DNA of 64,000 nt, taken from positions 22,462 to 86,461 of the forward strand of contig CAVWNW010000010.1 of NCBI GenBank assembly GCA_963756425.1. The letters are read 5' to 3'. Shown here piece after piece: positions 17,661 to 26,890 of this stretch. The notes beneath the pieces were generated by a model that was given only the letters and a program-made list of their open reading frames with translations, made no database searches and was not told the origin of the DNA. A program made the translations under genes and the position numbers. The stretch comes from DASQUK01 sp963756425. GTDB taxonomy: Bacteria; Actinomycetota; Acidimicrobiia; Acidimicrobiales; VFJN01. Position 1 is the stretch's first letter; every line of letters begins with the position of its first letter.

Positions 17661-18928
17661 ACGAGACATCCGTGAGCCCGGCTGCGACGCCGTCGGGGGG
17701 CCTCGACGTGGCGCGCATCCGCAAGGACTTCCCCATCCTCGACCGCATCGTCCGGGGCCAGCGCCTCGTCTACCTCGATTCGGCCAACACGTCGCAGAAG
17801 CCCCGCCCGGTGCTCGACGCCATGGAGCGCTACTACGAGCAGTCCAACGCCAACGTCCACCGCGGCACCTATCTCATCGCCGAGGAGGCCACGGCCGCCC
17901 TCGAGGGTGCCCGGGCCAAGGTCGCGGGTTTCGTCGGCGCCGGCTCGCCTCGCGAGATCGTGTTCGCCAAGAACGCCACCGAGGGTCTCAACCTGGTGGC
18001 CAAGGCATGGGGGCGCGCCAACCTACGGGCCGGCGACCCGGTGGTGATCACCGAGCTCGAGCACCACGCGAACATCGTCCCCTGGCATCAGCTCGTCTCG
18101 GAGCTCGGGATCGAGCTGCGGTGGATCCCCGTCGGGCCCGATGGACACCTCGACCTGACCGACCTCGACCGGCTGGTGGACGGCGCGCGGGTGGTCTCGT
18201 TCGCCGCCATGTCCAACGTGCTCGGCACGCTCAACCCGGTCGGCCGGCTCGTCGAGGTGGCGCACACCGCCGGTGCCATCGCCGTGATCGACGCCAGCCA
18301 GTACGTGCCGCACCTGCCGACCGACGTGGCGGCATGGGGGGCCGACTTCGTCGCGTTCACCGGCCACAAGATGTGCGGGCCCACCGGCATCGGCGTCCTC
18401 TGGGGGACCGAGGACATCCTCGACGCCACGCCCCCCTTCCTCACCGGCGGCGAGATGATCCTCAACGTCACCAAGGAGGGCTTCACGCCCAACGAGCTGC
18501 CGTGGAAGTTCGAGGCGGGCACCCCGCCGATCGCCGAGGCGGTGGGCCTGGGCGCAGCGGTCGACTACCTGAGCGGTCTGGGCATGGAGGCGGTGCGCGA
18601 GCACGAGGTGGGCCTGACGGGGTATGCGCTCCGGTCGCTCACCGAGCGCTTCGGCGGCGACCTGCGGATCCATGGACCCTCCGAGCCGGCCGAGCGCGGC
18701 GGCGTCCTGTCGTTCACCTACCGCGACCTGCACCCGCACGACATGACCCAGGTGTTCGACCAGCACGGCGTGTGCGTGCGGGCCGGGCACCACTGTGCCA
18801 AGCCCCTCATGCGCGAGCTGGGCGTGGCCGCCACCGCCCGGGCATCGCTCTACGTGTACAACGACGAGTCGGACGTCGATGCGCTCGGCGACGCCATCGA
18901 TGCCGCGTCCGACTTCTTCGGGATCTGA
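17651..18928 (+). CDS. sufS: Cysteine desulfurase SufS
   Basis: 425 residues, class V aminotransferase fold, group II desulfurase. PLP-binding Lys240 is in FTGHKMCGPTG, and the catalytic Cys382 is in VRAGHHCAKPLM, the short-loop RxGHHC motif of SufS. VIDASQYVPH holds the Asp and Gln contacting the pyridoxal ring. It takes sulfur from cysteine as a persulfide and passes it to SufU. The ATG lies inside the end of sufC (10-bp overlap), and SufU follows after 33 bp, forming a three-gene operon. Length and motifs are normal. Confidence 0.96.
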
Positions 18929-18961
18929 CCGTCTACCGCCGCCGATAGGATCGCGAACCGC

Positions 18962-19462
18962 ATGCCGGGCCTCGAAGACCTGTACCGAGAGATCATCCTC
19001 GATCACTACCGCAGCCCGCGGAACCGGGGTGAGCTGGACAGCCCGCCGGCGACGCGCGTCGAGGGATTCAACCCCCTGTGTGGCGACGAAGTCGTGCTCT
19101 ACCTCGACGTCGAAGGCGACACGGTGCGCGACATCCGCATCGGCGGCCAGGGCTGCTCGATCAGCCAGTCCTCGGCGTCGATGATGTCGTCGGCCGTCAA
19201 GGGCAAGACCATCGACGAGGTACGCGCCCTGTCGCGGGCGTTCAAGGGCATGATGTCGATCCACGAGCAATCGCTCGACGGCCCGTCCGACGGCGATGGC
19301 GACGGCGAGGCCGCCGAGTCCGACGCCAACGTGAAGCTGGGCGACCTCGAAGCGCTGCGGGGCGTGGTGAAGTTCCCGGTGCGGATCAAGTGCGCCACGC
19401 TGTCGTGGAACGCCTTGCTGCAAGGCATCGACGAGCTGACCAGCACTTCGCCGCCCCGGTGA
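18962..19462 (+). CDS. sufU: SufU zinc-dependent sulfurtransferase (IscU-like fold)
   Basis: 166 residues. Ligand residues are Cys40 and Asp42 (NPLCGDEV), Cys65 (GGQGCSISQSSASMM) and Cys144 (RIKCATLSW). The ~20-residue insertion between the second and third cysteines, typical of SufU as opposed to IscU, is present and here lengthened by an acidic low-complexity run (DGPSDGDGDGEAAESD). SufU accepts persulfide sulfur from SufS and delivers it to the SufBCD scaffold. It ends the sufC-sufS-sufU operon; SufT is not present. Confidence 0.93.
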   Translation: MPGLEDLYREIILDHYRSPRNRGELDSPPATRVEGFNPLCGDEVVLYLDVEGDTVRDIRIGGQGCSISQSSASMMSSAVKGKTIDEVRALSRAFKGMMSIHEQSLDGPSDGDGDGEAAESDANVKLGDLEALRGVVKFPVRIKCATLSWNALLQGIDELTSTSPPR

Positions 19463-19500
19463 GTCCTTCCCGGGAGTCATTCCCTGCGTAGGGGGCACGC

Positions 19501-19899
19501 ATGGCCGATGGCAAGACGGATGCTTCCAAACTCATAGACGAGAGGATCAGGGAGCTCGCCGACTGGCGCGGCAAGACGCTCAGCGAGGTGCGGGGAATCA
19601 TCAGGGAAGCCGATCCCGATGTCGTCGAGGAGTGGAAGTGGGCCAAGGCCACGAGCCCCGGAACACCGGTCTGGTCCCACAGCGGGGTCATCTGTACCGG
19701 TGAGACCTACAAGAGCGTGGTCAAGCTGACGTTCTTCAAGGGCGGGGCGTTGAACGATCCTTCGGGACTGTTCAATTCCAGCCTTGGCGGCAAGACCCGG
19801 CGTGCCATCGACATAAGAGAGACCGACACCATCGACGAAGGCGCACTCAGGGATCTGGTTCGTGGAGCCGTGGCCCTGAATCTGCAGAGCAGGTCCTAA
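19501..19899 (+). CDS. DUF1801-family protein
   Basis: 132 residues: LIDERIRELADWRGKTLSEVRGIIREADPDVVEEWKWAKATSPGTPVWSHSGVICTGETYKSVVKLTFFKGGAL is typical of DUF1801/YdhG-like proteins (SCP2-like small fold, function unknown). Codon use is less GC-biased than in neighbouring genes (ATA, AGA, AGG, TCA occur), which suggests recent acquisition. It starts 38 bp after sufU but is probably an independent unit. The C-terminus (LRDLVRGAVALNLQSRS) matches the family's usual helical end. Confidence 0.8.
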   Translation: MADGKTDASKLIDERIRELADWRGKTLSEVRGIIREADPDVVEEWKWAKATSPGTPVWSHSGVICTGETYKSVVKLTFFKGGALNDPSGLFNSSLGGKTRRAIDIRETDTIDEGALRDLVRGAVALNLQSRS

Positions 19900-19931
19900 G
19901 GGCAGGGCCGCCGCCACACCTGAGGGTGCGG

Positions 19932-20105
19932 CTACGAACTCCCCATCACCGAACCGAGGGGATCGGCCGCGAGCGAATCGCCGCTCAGGTCGCGGAACCC
20001 GACGATCTGGCCCCGTTCGTTGATGTCATACGCGGTGGTGTGCGGCCGAGCCCTGGGCGCCTCGATGGTGGTGGCGTCCGTACAAGTCTTCGGAACCGCC
20101 CGCAG
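19932..20105 (-). pseudogene. Remnant of a HAF-repeat extracellular protein
   Basis: The minus strand encodes TTIEAPRARPHTTAYDINERGQIVGFRD, which matches the HAF repeat pattern (…TxIdaPGA…TxAxGINxxGqIVGfy…) found in secreted repeat proteins. Only one repeat plus a short tail ending in a stop remains. No signal peptide or further repeats lie upstream, where the terminator and phhB begin. It therefore looks like the decayed 3' end of a larger gene lost by deletion. Confidence 0.5.
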
Positions 20106-20117
20106 CTTTGGATGTGC

Positions 20118-20144
20118 GCGCGCCCCTCGGTTCCCGGGGCGCGC
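20118..20144 (-). terminator. GC-rich hairpin abutting the pterin dehydratase stop codon
   Basis: GCGCGCCCC (20118-20126) pairs perfectly with GGGGCGCGC (20136-20144) around a 9-nt loop. The stem reaches the last base of the stop codon of the minus-strand phhB gene. There is no T-run, which is common for terminators in high-GC actinobacteria. Confidence 0.55.
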
Positions 20145-20428
20145 TACTCGCCCAGCGCCTTGTTGACGGCCGCAGCGAGGGCGAAGCACTTGTCGGTGAT
20201 GCCGCCCTCGGCGTGCGAGGAGATGTCGATGACCACGCGGTTCCAGGAGTTGGACCAGTCGGGGTGGTGATCGACCTTCTCGGCCTCGAGCGCGACCATC
20301 GCCATGAACCCGAAGGCCTCGACGAAATTGCGGAACTCGATCTCGCGGTGCAGTGCGCCGTCGGCGATGCCCCAGCCGGGAACCTCGGTCAGGCGGGACT
20401 CGGCTTCGTCATGGGTGAGCTTGGCCAT
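20144..20428 (-). CDS. phhB: 4a-hydroxytetrahydrobiopterin dehydratase (pterin-4a-carbinolamine dehydratase)
   Basis: 94 residues. The family core is EKVDHHPDWSNSWNRVVIDISSHAEGGITDKCFALA, with the His-His-Pro active-site motif and the second conserved His in SSHAEGG. It dehydrates 4a-hydroxytetrahydropterin during pterin recycling. No aromatic amino acid hydroxylase is visible nearby, and in many bacteria the protein serves molybdopterin or another pterin role instead. The ATG of MAKLTHDEAE was chosen. It is divergent from the FAD-linked oxidase, with 63 bp between starts. Confidence 0.92.
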   Translation of the reverse strand: MAKLTHDEAESRLTEVPGWGIADGALHREIEFRNFVEAFGFMAMVALEAEKVDHHPDWSNSWNRVVIDISSHAEGGITDKCFALAAAVNKALGE

Positions 20429-20491
20429 GGTCCCATTGTCCACCGTCTCCGGCACCGATGGGGTGGCTGCGAGCCGCACTAGTGTCCGGCC

Positions 20492-21874
20492 ATGGCGAAG
20501 GGTCCGATCGAGCTCCTCGCGGGCGTGGTCGGCGCCGAGAACGTGCGCACCGGCGACGCCATCAAGGACGACTACGGGCACGACGAGGCGCTGACCGCCG
20601 AGCCGCAGCGACCGCTGGCGGTGGTGTCGCCGGCGTCGACCGGCGAGGTCGCGGCCGTTGTCCGTCTGGCGGACGAGCACCGCATCCCGGTCACGGCTCG
20701 GGGCGCGGGCACGGGGATGTCGGGGGGCTGCATCCCGCGAGCCGATGGCATCGTCGTGTCGTTCGAGCGCATGAACCGCATCCTCGAGATCGACACCGAC
20801 AACTTCGTGGCGGTGGTCGAACCCGGCGTGCAGCTCGACCAGCTCGACGCCGAGCTGGCCCCGCTCGGGCTCGTCTACCCCGTCTATCCGGGCGAGTACA
20901 GCGCCAGCCTCGGCGGCAACGTCGGCACCAACGCGGGCGGCATGAGGGCCGTCAAGTACGGCGTCACCCGCCACCACGTCCTGGGTCTCGAGGCGGTGCT
21001 GCCATCCGGGGAGGTCATCCACTGCGGTGGCAAGGTCGTCAAGGTCTCGACGGGCTACGACCTCACCCAGCTCATCATCGGGTCGGAAGGCACGCTGGCG
21101 CTGGTCACCAAGGCTTACCTCAAGCTGCATCCGCGGGCACCCCATCAGTCGACCGTGCTGGCGCCCTTCACCACGCTCGAGGCCGTCACCGGTGCGGTGC
21201 CCCGGATCCTGGCCAGCGGCGTGGGGCCGCTCATCCTCGAGTACATCGACCTGCTGACGATGGCCGCCGCCACGGCCCACGTCGGACTCGACCTCGGCAT
21301 CCCTGAGGACGTGCGCGAGGCGGCGTTCGCCTACCTGGTGGTGGCGCTGGAGAGCGGTCACGCGGACCGCCTCGAGGCCGACACCCACGCCGTTGCCGAG
21401 CAGCTCTCCGAGCTGGGCGCCATCGACGTCTACGTGTTGCCGCCGGGGGCCGCCGCCTCGTTGATCGAGGCTCGGGAGAAGGCGTTCTGGGTGGCCAAGG
21501 CCAACGGTGCCGACGACATCATCGACGTGGTCGTGCCCCGGGCCGCGGTGCCGGCGTTCATGACCCGGGTCAGCGAGCTCGCCGCCGAGCATCAGGCCTG
21601 GATCGCGGGCTGCGGGCATGCCGGCGACGGCAACGTCCACATGGGTGTGTTCCAGGCCGATCCCGAGGTGCGCCACCGGCTCCTGCGCGCCGTGTTCGAG
21701 GCAGGAATGGCGCTCGGCGGGGCCATCTCGGGCGAGCACGGCCTCGGCACCGAGAAGAAGCCGTACTTCATGGAACTCGAGGACCCGGCGAAGATCGCCG
21801 TGATGCGGCGCATCAAGGCGGCCTTCGACCCCAACGGGATCCTCAACCCCGGCACCGCCTTCGACGAGGGTTGA
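20492..21874 (+). CDS. FAD-linked oxidase, GlcD/D-2-hydroxyacid dehydrogenase family
   Basis: 460 residues. The PCMH-type FAD domain has VTARGAGTGMSGGCIP (about 68-83) and the pyrophosphate-contacting stretch YPGEYSASLGGNVGTNAGGMRAVKYG. The C-terminal FAD-oxidase domain has AGCGHAGDGNVHMGVF and GAISGEHGLGTEKKPYF. Members oxidise glycolate, D-lactate or other 2-hydroxy acids and pass electrons to the respiratory chain. The next gene starts directly at its stop codon, so oxidase and ThDP enzyme form an operon, possibly turning a 2-hydroxy acid into a 2-oxo acid that is then decarboxylated (inference). Confidence 0.88.
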   Translation: MAKGPIELLAGVVGAENVRTGDAIKDDYGHDEALTAEPQRPLAVVSPASTGEVAAVVRLADEHRIPVTARGAGTGMSGGCIPRADGIVVSFERMNRILEIDTDNFVAVVEPGVQLDQLDAELAPLGLVYPVYPGEYSASLGGNVGTNAGGMRAVKYGVTRHHVLGLEAVLPSGEVIHCGGKVVKVSTGYDLTQLIIGSEGTLALVTKAYLKLHPRAPHQSTVLAPFTTLEAVTGAVPRILASGVGPLILEYIDLLTMAAATAHVGLDLGIPEDVREAAFAYLVVALESGHADRLEADTHAVAEQLSELGAIDVYVLPPGAAASLIEAREKAFWVAKANGADDIIDVVVPRAAVPAFMTRVSELAAEHQAWIAGCGHAGDGNVHMGVFQADPEVRHRLLRAVFEAGMALGGAISGEHGLGTEKKPYFMELEDPAKIAVMRRIKAAFDPNGILNPGTAFDEG

Positions 21875-23461
21875 ATGACCGAGACCACCGATCCGACGAC
21901 CGTCAACGGCGCCCAGGCGCTGATCCGCACCCTGGTCGCGTGCGGCGTCGACACCTGCTTCACCAACCCAGGTACGTCCGAGATGCACTTCGTGGCGGCG
22001 CTCGACGCCGTGGCCGAGATGCGGGGGGTGCTCGGGCTGTTCGAGGGGGTCGTGACCGGTGCCGCGGACGGCTACGCCCGCATGGCCGGCCGGCCCGCCG
22101 CCACCCTGCTCCACCTCGGCCCGGGGCTGGGCAACGGTCTCGCCAACCTGCACAACGCCCGCAAGGGCCACGTGCCGGTGGTCAACATCGTCGGCGACCA
22201 CGCCACCTACCACAAGCAGTACGACGCCCAGCTCGAGTCCGACATCGAGACGGTGGCCCGCAACGTCTCCACCTGGATCCGCCGGTCCGAGGCCGCCGTC
22301 GACGTCGGCCGGGACGCCGCCGATGCCGTCGCCGCCGCCGTCGGTCCCCCAGGCGGCGTGGCCACGCTGATCCTGCCGGCCGACGTGAGCTGGTCCCCGG
22401 GCGGCGCCGTGGCCGCCCCGGCAGGTCGCACAACCGCCGCGCTCCCGGCCGACGCCGACGTCGTCGACACCGTCGCCAAGGCGCTGCGCTCCGGCGAGCC
22501 CGCGGGCCTCCTCCTCGGCGGCACCGCGCTGCGCGAACCGGGACTGGTGGCTGCGAGTCGCATCGCCAACGCCGCGGGCGCCCGGCTGGTGGCGGAGACG
22601 TTCCCGACGCGGCTCGAGCGAGGGGCCGGCCTCCCGCCCATCGACCGCCTGGCCTACCTCGCCGAGTTCGCCATTGCCCAACTCGACGGCCTCCGTCACC
22701 TCGTGGTGGTCGATGCCAAGGCACCGGTGAGCTTCTTCGCGTACCCCGGCAAGGACAGCTACCTGGTGCCGGACGGCTGCGAGGTGCACATGCTGGCGGC
22801 GCCGGGCGCCGACGCCACCGCGGCGCTCGAGGCACTCGCCGAGCTGGTGGGCGCCCCCGACGACGCCGCCACTCGCCAGCCCCCCGACCGGCCGGACGCA
22901 CCCTCCGGGCCGCTGACCGCCGAGGCCGTCGCCCGCGCCCTTGGGGCGCTGCTGCCGGAGGGCGCCATCGTGTCCGACGAGGGCAACACGTCGAGCCTGT
23001 TCGCGCCCGGATTTACGGCGGGCGCCCCCCGCCACGACTGGCTGACGCTCACCGGAGGGGCGATCGGCCAGGGCATGCCGGTGGCGACGGGCGCCGCGGT
23101 CGCCTGCCCCGACCGCAAGGTGGTCAGCCTCGAGGCCGACGGCAGCGCGCTGTACACGGTCCAGTCACTGTGGACCCAGGCCCGCGAGGGCCTCGACGTC
23201 GTGACGATCGTGTTCAACAACCGGTCCTACGCGGTCCTCAACATGGAGCTCAACCGGGTGGGCGCCGAGGCCGCCGGGCCGAAGGCGAAGGAGCTTCTCG
23301 ACCTGTCGCGCCCCGACATCGACTTCGTGGCGATCTCGCACGGGCTGGGCGTGCCCGCCCGCCGGGCGACCACCGCCGACCAGCTGGCCGACCTGCTGGC
23401 CCGCGCGCTGGTCGAACCCGGTCCCACCCTGATCGAGGCGATGGTCCCCTCGCTCATGTGA
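21875..23461 (+). CDS. Thiamine diphosphate-dependent enzyme (acetolactate synthase/benzoylformate decarboxylase-like)
   Basis: 528 residues with the three-domain ThDP fold. The N-terminal pyrimidine-binding domain has TNPGTSEMHF and LFEGVVTGAADGYARMAG, whose Glu57 is the expected cofactor-activating Glu. The central domain is Ala-rich. The C-terminal pyrophosphate domain has LEADGSALYTVQSLWTQAREGLDVVTIVFNNRSYAVL, a GDG-N motif with EADG in place of GDG. It is shorter than biosynthetic acetolactate synthase and lacks its FAD-site features, so decarboxylation or carboligation of a 2-oxo acid is likelier. Coupled to the FAD-linked oxidase upstream. Confidence 0.85.
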   Translation: MTETTDPTTVNGAQALIRTLVACGVDTCFTNPGTSEMHFVAALDAVAEMRGVLGLFEGVVTGAADGYARMAGRPAATLLHLGPGLGNGLANLHNARKGHVPVVNIVGDHATYHKQYDAQLESDIETVARNVSTWIRRSEAAVDVGRDAADAVAAAVGPPGGVATLILPADVSWSPGGAVAAPAGRTTAALPADADVVDTVAKALRSGEPAGLLLGGTALREPGLVAASRIANAAGARLVAETFPTRLERGAGLPPIDRLAYLAEFAIAQLDGLRHLVVVDAKAPVSFFAYPGKDSYLVPDGCEVHMLAAPGADATAALEALAELVGAPDDAATRQPPDRPDAPSGPLTAEAVARALGALLPEGAIVSDEGNTSSLFAPGFTAGAPRHDWLTLTGGAIGQGMPVATGAAVACPDRKVVSLEADGSALYTVQSLWTQAREGLDVVTIVFNNRSYAVLNMELNRVGAEAAGPKAKELLDLSRPDIDFVAISHGLGVPARRATTADQLADLLARALVEPGPTLIEAMVPSLM

Positions 23462-23483
23462 CGGGACCGCTACCGCCCGTCGT

Positions 23484-23505
23484 GCGGTCGTGGCGCGGTC
23501 GTGGC
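23484..23505 (+). promoter_or_regulatory. Perfect tandem 11-bp repeat upstream of the LAL regulator
   Basis: GCGGTCGTGGC is repeated twice head-to-tail with no gap, giving an 11-bp period, one DNA helical turn. It lies about 30 bp upstream of a TACAGT -10 box (23536-23541) for the following regulator gene. SARP regulators recognise direct repeats of this spacing, and a SARP gene lies 7 kb downstream. Cross-regulation is an inference. Confidence 0.5.
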
Positions 23506-23551
23506 GCCACTTCGCGTACCTGCCCACGGGGGTCGTACAGTCACTCGACGC

Positions 23552-26500
23552 GTGCCCGAGGTGATGACGATCCTGCTGGTCGACGTTTCGGTCGGACCGG
23601 GAGACTCGCCCGACCACGGCGGTTGGGACCAGCTCGACGCAACCGTGGCGGCCGCGGGCGGCGCCATCTTCGAACGGACGGTCGACCTGGCGCACGCCGG
23701 GACCATCGCGCTGGCGGCGTTCCACATCGCGGCGGACGCCGCCACGGCGGCCGTCCGCGTGACCGAGGCGCTGCCGGCCGCCGGGGCCCGCCGGCCGGAC
23801 CGCCCATCGCTGCGCATCGCCCTGTGCACCGGCGAGGTGGATCCCACGGACGACGGCTATCGCGGTCCTGCGGTCGAGCGGGCCCTCCAGCTGGCCGCCC
23901 TCCCCGTCGCCGGCACGATCCTGGTGTCGTCGTCGACCGCGGTCATGATCAGCCATGCGATGCCCAGGGGCGCCGACCTGGTGGACCTGGGCGGCCTGGC
24001 GGTCAGCGAGCATCGGCACGAGCGGGTGCACGAGCTGCGGCTGCCGGCGACCCCGGGGGACGGCGTTGCCCCGAACGACATCGGGGCCTCCAACCTCGGC
24101 TGGGCCCGACGAGCCGCAGCCGGGCTGGTGGTGGGCCGTGACGGGCCGGTCGAGCTGCTCGAGGGCGCGTGGGAGCGCGCCCGCCGCGGCGAGCATCGCA
24201 TCGTCGTGGTCTCGGGCGACCCCGGCATCGGCAAGACCACGGTGGCGGCAGAGCTGGCGCTCCGGCTCCACGCAGCCGGTGCCCTCGTGCTGTACGGCCG
24301 CTGGGACGAGGAGGCGCTGGCCCCATACCAGGCCATCCGCGAGGCGCTCGGCACCTACGCAGCCGCGACCCCCAAGCCGCTCCTACGCGCCGACCTGGCG
24401 AACCACGCCGAGGATCTGGCGCGCCTCCTCCCCGATCTCGGCGCGCGCGTCGGCGGGGTGCGGGCCGCCCTCGTCGACGACCCCGACGCCGAGCGCCGCC
24501 GCCTGTTCGACGCGGTGACGCACTGGCTCGGGTCGATAGCGGCGCGGCACCCGGTCCTGCTGGTGCTCGACGACCTGCAGTGGGCCGAGCGGTCGTCGCT
24601 GCTCCTGCTCCGTCACGTGCTCGACGGTCCGCCCGACGCCCCCGTGCTCGTGGTGGTGACGCTGCGAGACGGCGATGTCGAAGGGATGGGGCCACTGCAC
24701 ACCCTGGGCCTGTTCGAGGCTGGGGACGACGTCGAGCGGCTCGAGCTCAGCGGGCTGCCGCCATCCGCCATCGAACGGCTGGTGGCCCAGGCGCTGGGCC
24801 GCCCGGTCGACGACGAGGAGGCGCAGATCGCCCGCTGGCTGGCAGACGAGACGGCCGGCAACCCGCTGTTCGTGCAGGAGATCCTGCGCAGCCTCGACGC
24901 GGCCGATCCCGGAGCCGCGCTGCGGGCCGTGCGCGACCGGCTGCCGGAGCGGCTCTACGACGTCGTGCGTTGGCGACTCGAGCGCCTCGCTCCCCAGGTC
25001 GCCGACGCCCTGGCGGCGGCGTCGTTCATCGGTGCCGAGTTCGGGCTCGACGTCCTCGCGGCGACGCTCCACCGTTCGGCCATCGAGGTCCGCGGCTGCC
25101 TCGACGACGCCGTTCATGCCGGGCTGGTGCGGGATGCGACCGACGAGCGCCTCGCCTTCACCCATGCCGTCGTGCGCCGCACGCTGCAGGACGAGTTGCC
25201 GGCCGATCGAACCGCGGGCCTCCACCGGCGGATTGCCGACGTGCTGGCCGAGCGGTCGGATGTGTCGTCCGCAGCCGAGATCGCCCACCACTACCTGAGC
25301 GCCGCGGACAGCGACCTCGCCGCCGCACCGCCGCCGGGCGCTGCCCCCCTGGCCGCCGACGCCGCCGCCACCGCCGCCGTGGCGGTCCGTTGGGGCCGCG
25401 CCGCGGCCGACCAGGCCCGCCGCGAGACCGCCTTCGAGGGTGCGGTCTGGTTCCTGGATCGCGTCGTCGCCGCCCACGACCGTGGGGGTACGGACGAGGC
25501 GTTGGCGTGCGAGCTGCGGCTCGAGCTGGCCGAGGCCCACGATCGCGCCGGCGAGTTCACGGCGCGCGACCGCCGCCACCTGGAGGCGGCCGACCTGGCA
25601 CGGGCGATCGATCGCACCGATCTCTTCACGCGCGCCGCACTCGGCTACGGCGGACGGCTCCCGGCAGCGGCACCGCCGAATCCCACGGCGCAGGGCCTGC
25701 TCGAGGACGCGCTGGCACGACTGGCCCCCAGCGACAGCCGAGCCCGGGCGCTGGCCCTGGCGCGGCTGTCCCACGTGCTCGCGTTGGCCGCGCCGCATGC
25801 CGAGCGGCAGGCCGAGTCCGACGAGGCGGTGGCCATGGCCCGCCGCCTCGACGCCCCCGTCGTTCTGGCCTCGGTGCTGGTGTCGCGCAGCCTCGCACTC
25901 GACGGGCCCGACGACGTCGACGAGCAGCTCGAACTGGGCGCCGAGGTCATGGCCATCGGCCGCCAGACAGGCGATCCCGACCTGGTGCTGCAGGGTGCCC
26001 GGGCTCGCGTCCAGGCGCTGTTCGTGATCGGGCGACACACCGAGGCGCAGATCCTGGCGCGCGAGCTGACGGCCCTCGCCCACGAGGTCAGGCACCCCGA
26101 CCACCTACGCATCGCGTCGATGTGGGCGACAATGTGGGCCGTCGTCGAGGGCCGGTTCGACGAGGCCCAGGCGCGGGCCGACGCGCTCCGCGACGAGCTG
26201 CGCGCTGCGGGCCACTCGCAGGCCCAACTCGTGAACGTGGCTCAGACGTTCGTCCTGAGGCTCCTGCACGGCGGGCTGGACGTCCTACGGCCCGTGATCG
26301 AGGCCGGCCGCCAACCCGGGGCGTACCGCCTCAACATCTGGTCGCTGCGCGCGTGGCTGGAGGCCGGCTGCGGCAACCTGGACCGTGCGGGTGACCTGCT
26401 CGAGGAGGAGGGCCCGACCCAGCTCGCGACCCAGGACCGCGGCTACCTGTGGCTGCCCACGGTCGTCGCTGCGGCCGCAGTCGCGTCCCTCACGGGCCAC

Positions 26501-26860
26501 CCGGGGTGGGCGGGCGCGGCCCACGAGGCGCTGCGCCCCTATGCCGGCCGGAACGTCGTGATGGGCTACGCATCATTCCTCGGCGCCGTGGACCATCATC
26601 TGGGCACGCTGGACGTCGCACTGGGCCGGCCCGACGCCGCGGCCGACGAACTGGAGGCGGGTCTCGAGCGGCATCGCGCCCTCGGCGCCCGCCCGTTCGT
26701 GGCGCTCTCCGCCCGCTGGCTGGCCAACGTGCTGTCCGAACGGGATGCGCCCGACGACGCCGACCGGGCCCTGTTGCTGTATGCCGAGAGCGTCGCACTC
26801 GAGGAGGAACTGGGACTGGCGTCGCTCCCGCCCATGCACCCCAAGCTGGGCCGGGACTGA
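23552..26860 (+). CDS. Large ATPase regulator with degenerate class III cyclase-like N-terminus
   Basis: About 1102 residues. Residues 1-160 follow the class III nucleotidyl cyclase layout seen in LAL-type proteins (VMTILLVDV at the start, LRIALCTGEV..DDGYRGPAVERALQLAALPVAGTILVSSSTA later). The central GDGF-type metal/substrate segment is replaced by TVDLAHAGTIALAAF, so cyclase activity is unlikely. An AAA/STAND ATPase follows (Walker A GDPGIGKTT at about 222-230, Walker B VLLVLDDLQWAE), then a long TPR-like region. No C-terminal LuxR or other HTH is evident, so it may signal through partner proteins. The GTG lies about 10 bp after a TACAGT box (leaderless); an ATG four codons later is an alternative. 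Confidence 0.8.
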   Translation: MPEVMTILLVDVSVGPGDSPDHGGWDQLDATVAAAGGAIFERTVDLAHAGTIALAAFHIAADAATAAVRVTEALPAAGARRPDRPSLRIALCTGEVDPTDDGYRGPAVERALQLAALPVAGTILVSSSTAVMISHAMPRGADLVDLGGLAVSEHRHERVHELRLPATPGDGVAPNDIGASNLGWARRAAAGLVVGRDGPVELLEGAWERARRGEHRIVVVSGDPGIGKTTVAAELALRLHAAGALVLYGRWDEEALAPYQAIREALGTYAAATPKPLLRADLANHAEDLARLLPDLGARVGGVRAALVDDPDAERRRLFDAVTHWLGSIAARHPVLLVLDDLQWAERSSLLLLRHVLDGPPDAPVLVVVTLRDGDVEGMGPLHTLGLFEAGDDVERLELSGLPPSAIERLVAQALGRPVDDEEAQIARWLADETAGNPLFVQEILRSLDAADPGAALRAVRDRLPERLYDVVRWRLERLAPQVADALAAASFIGAEFGLDVLAATLHRSAIEVRGCLDDAVHAGLVRDATDERLAFTHAVVRRTLQDELPADRTAGLHRRIADVLAERSDVSSAAEIAHHYLSAADSDLAAAPPPGAAPLAADAAATAAVAVRWGRAAADQARRETAFEGAVWFLDRVVAAHDRGGTDEALACELRLELAEAHDRAGEFTARDRRHLEAADLARAIDRTDLFTRAALGYGGRLPAAAPPNPTAQGLLEDALARLAPSDSRARALALARLSHVLALAAPHAERQAESDEAVAMARRLDAPVVLASVLVSRSLALDGPDDVDEQLELGAEVMAIGRQTGDPDLVLQGARARVQALFVIGRHTEAQILARELTALAHEVRHPDHLRIASMWATMWAVVEGRFDEAQARADALRDELRAAGHSQAQLVNVAQTFVLRLLHGGLDVLRPVIEAGRQPGAYRLNIWSLRAWLEAGCGNLDRAGDLLEEEGPTQLATQDRGYLWLPTVVAAAAVASLTGHPGWAGAAHEALRPYAGRNVVMGYASFLGAVDHHLGTLDVALGRPDAAADELEAGLERHRALGARPFVALSARWLANVLSERDAPDDADRALLLYAESVALEEELGLASLPPMHPKLGRD

Positions 26861-26890
26861 GTCGGCCCGACGCCCTGGCGCCGACGCGGG

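Noticed and set aside
20429..23035. Long minus-strand frame continuing upstream of the pterin dehydratase
   Set aside because: Only the last 94 residues are a real protein; the rest is antisense to the FAD-linked oxidase and ThDP enzyme genes.
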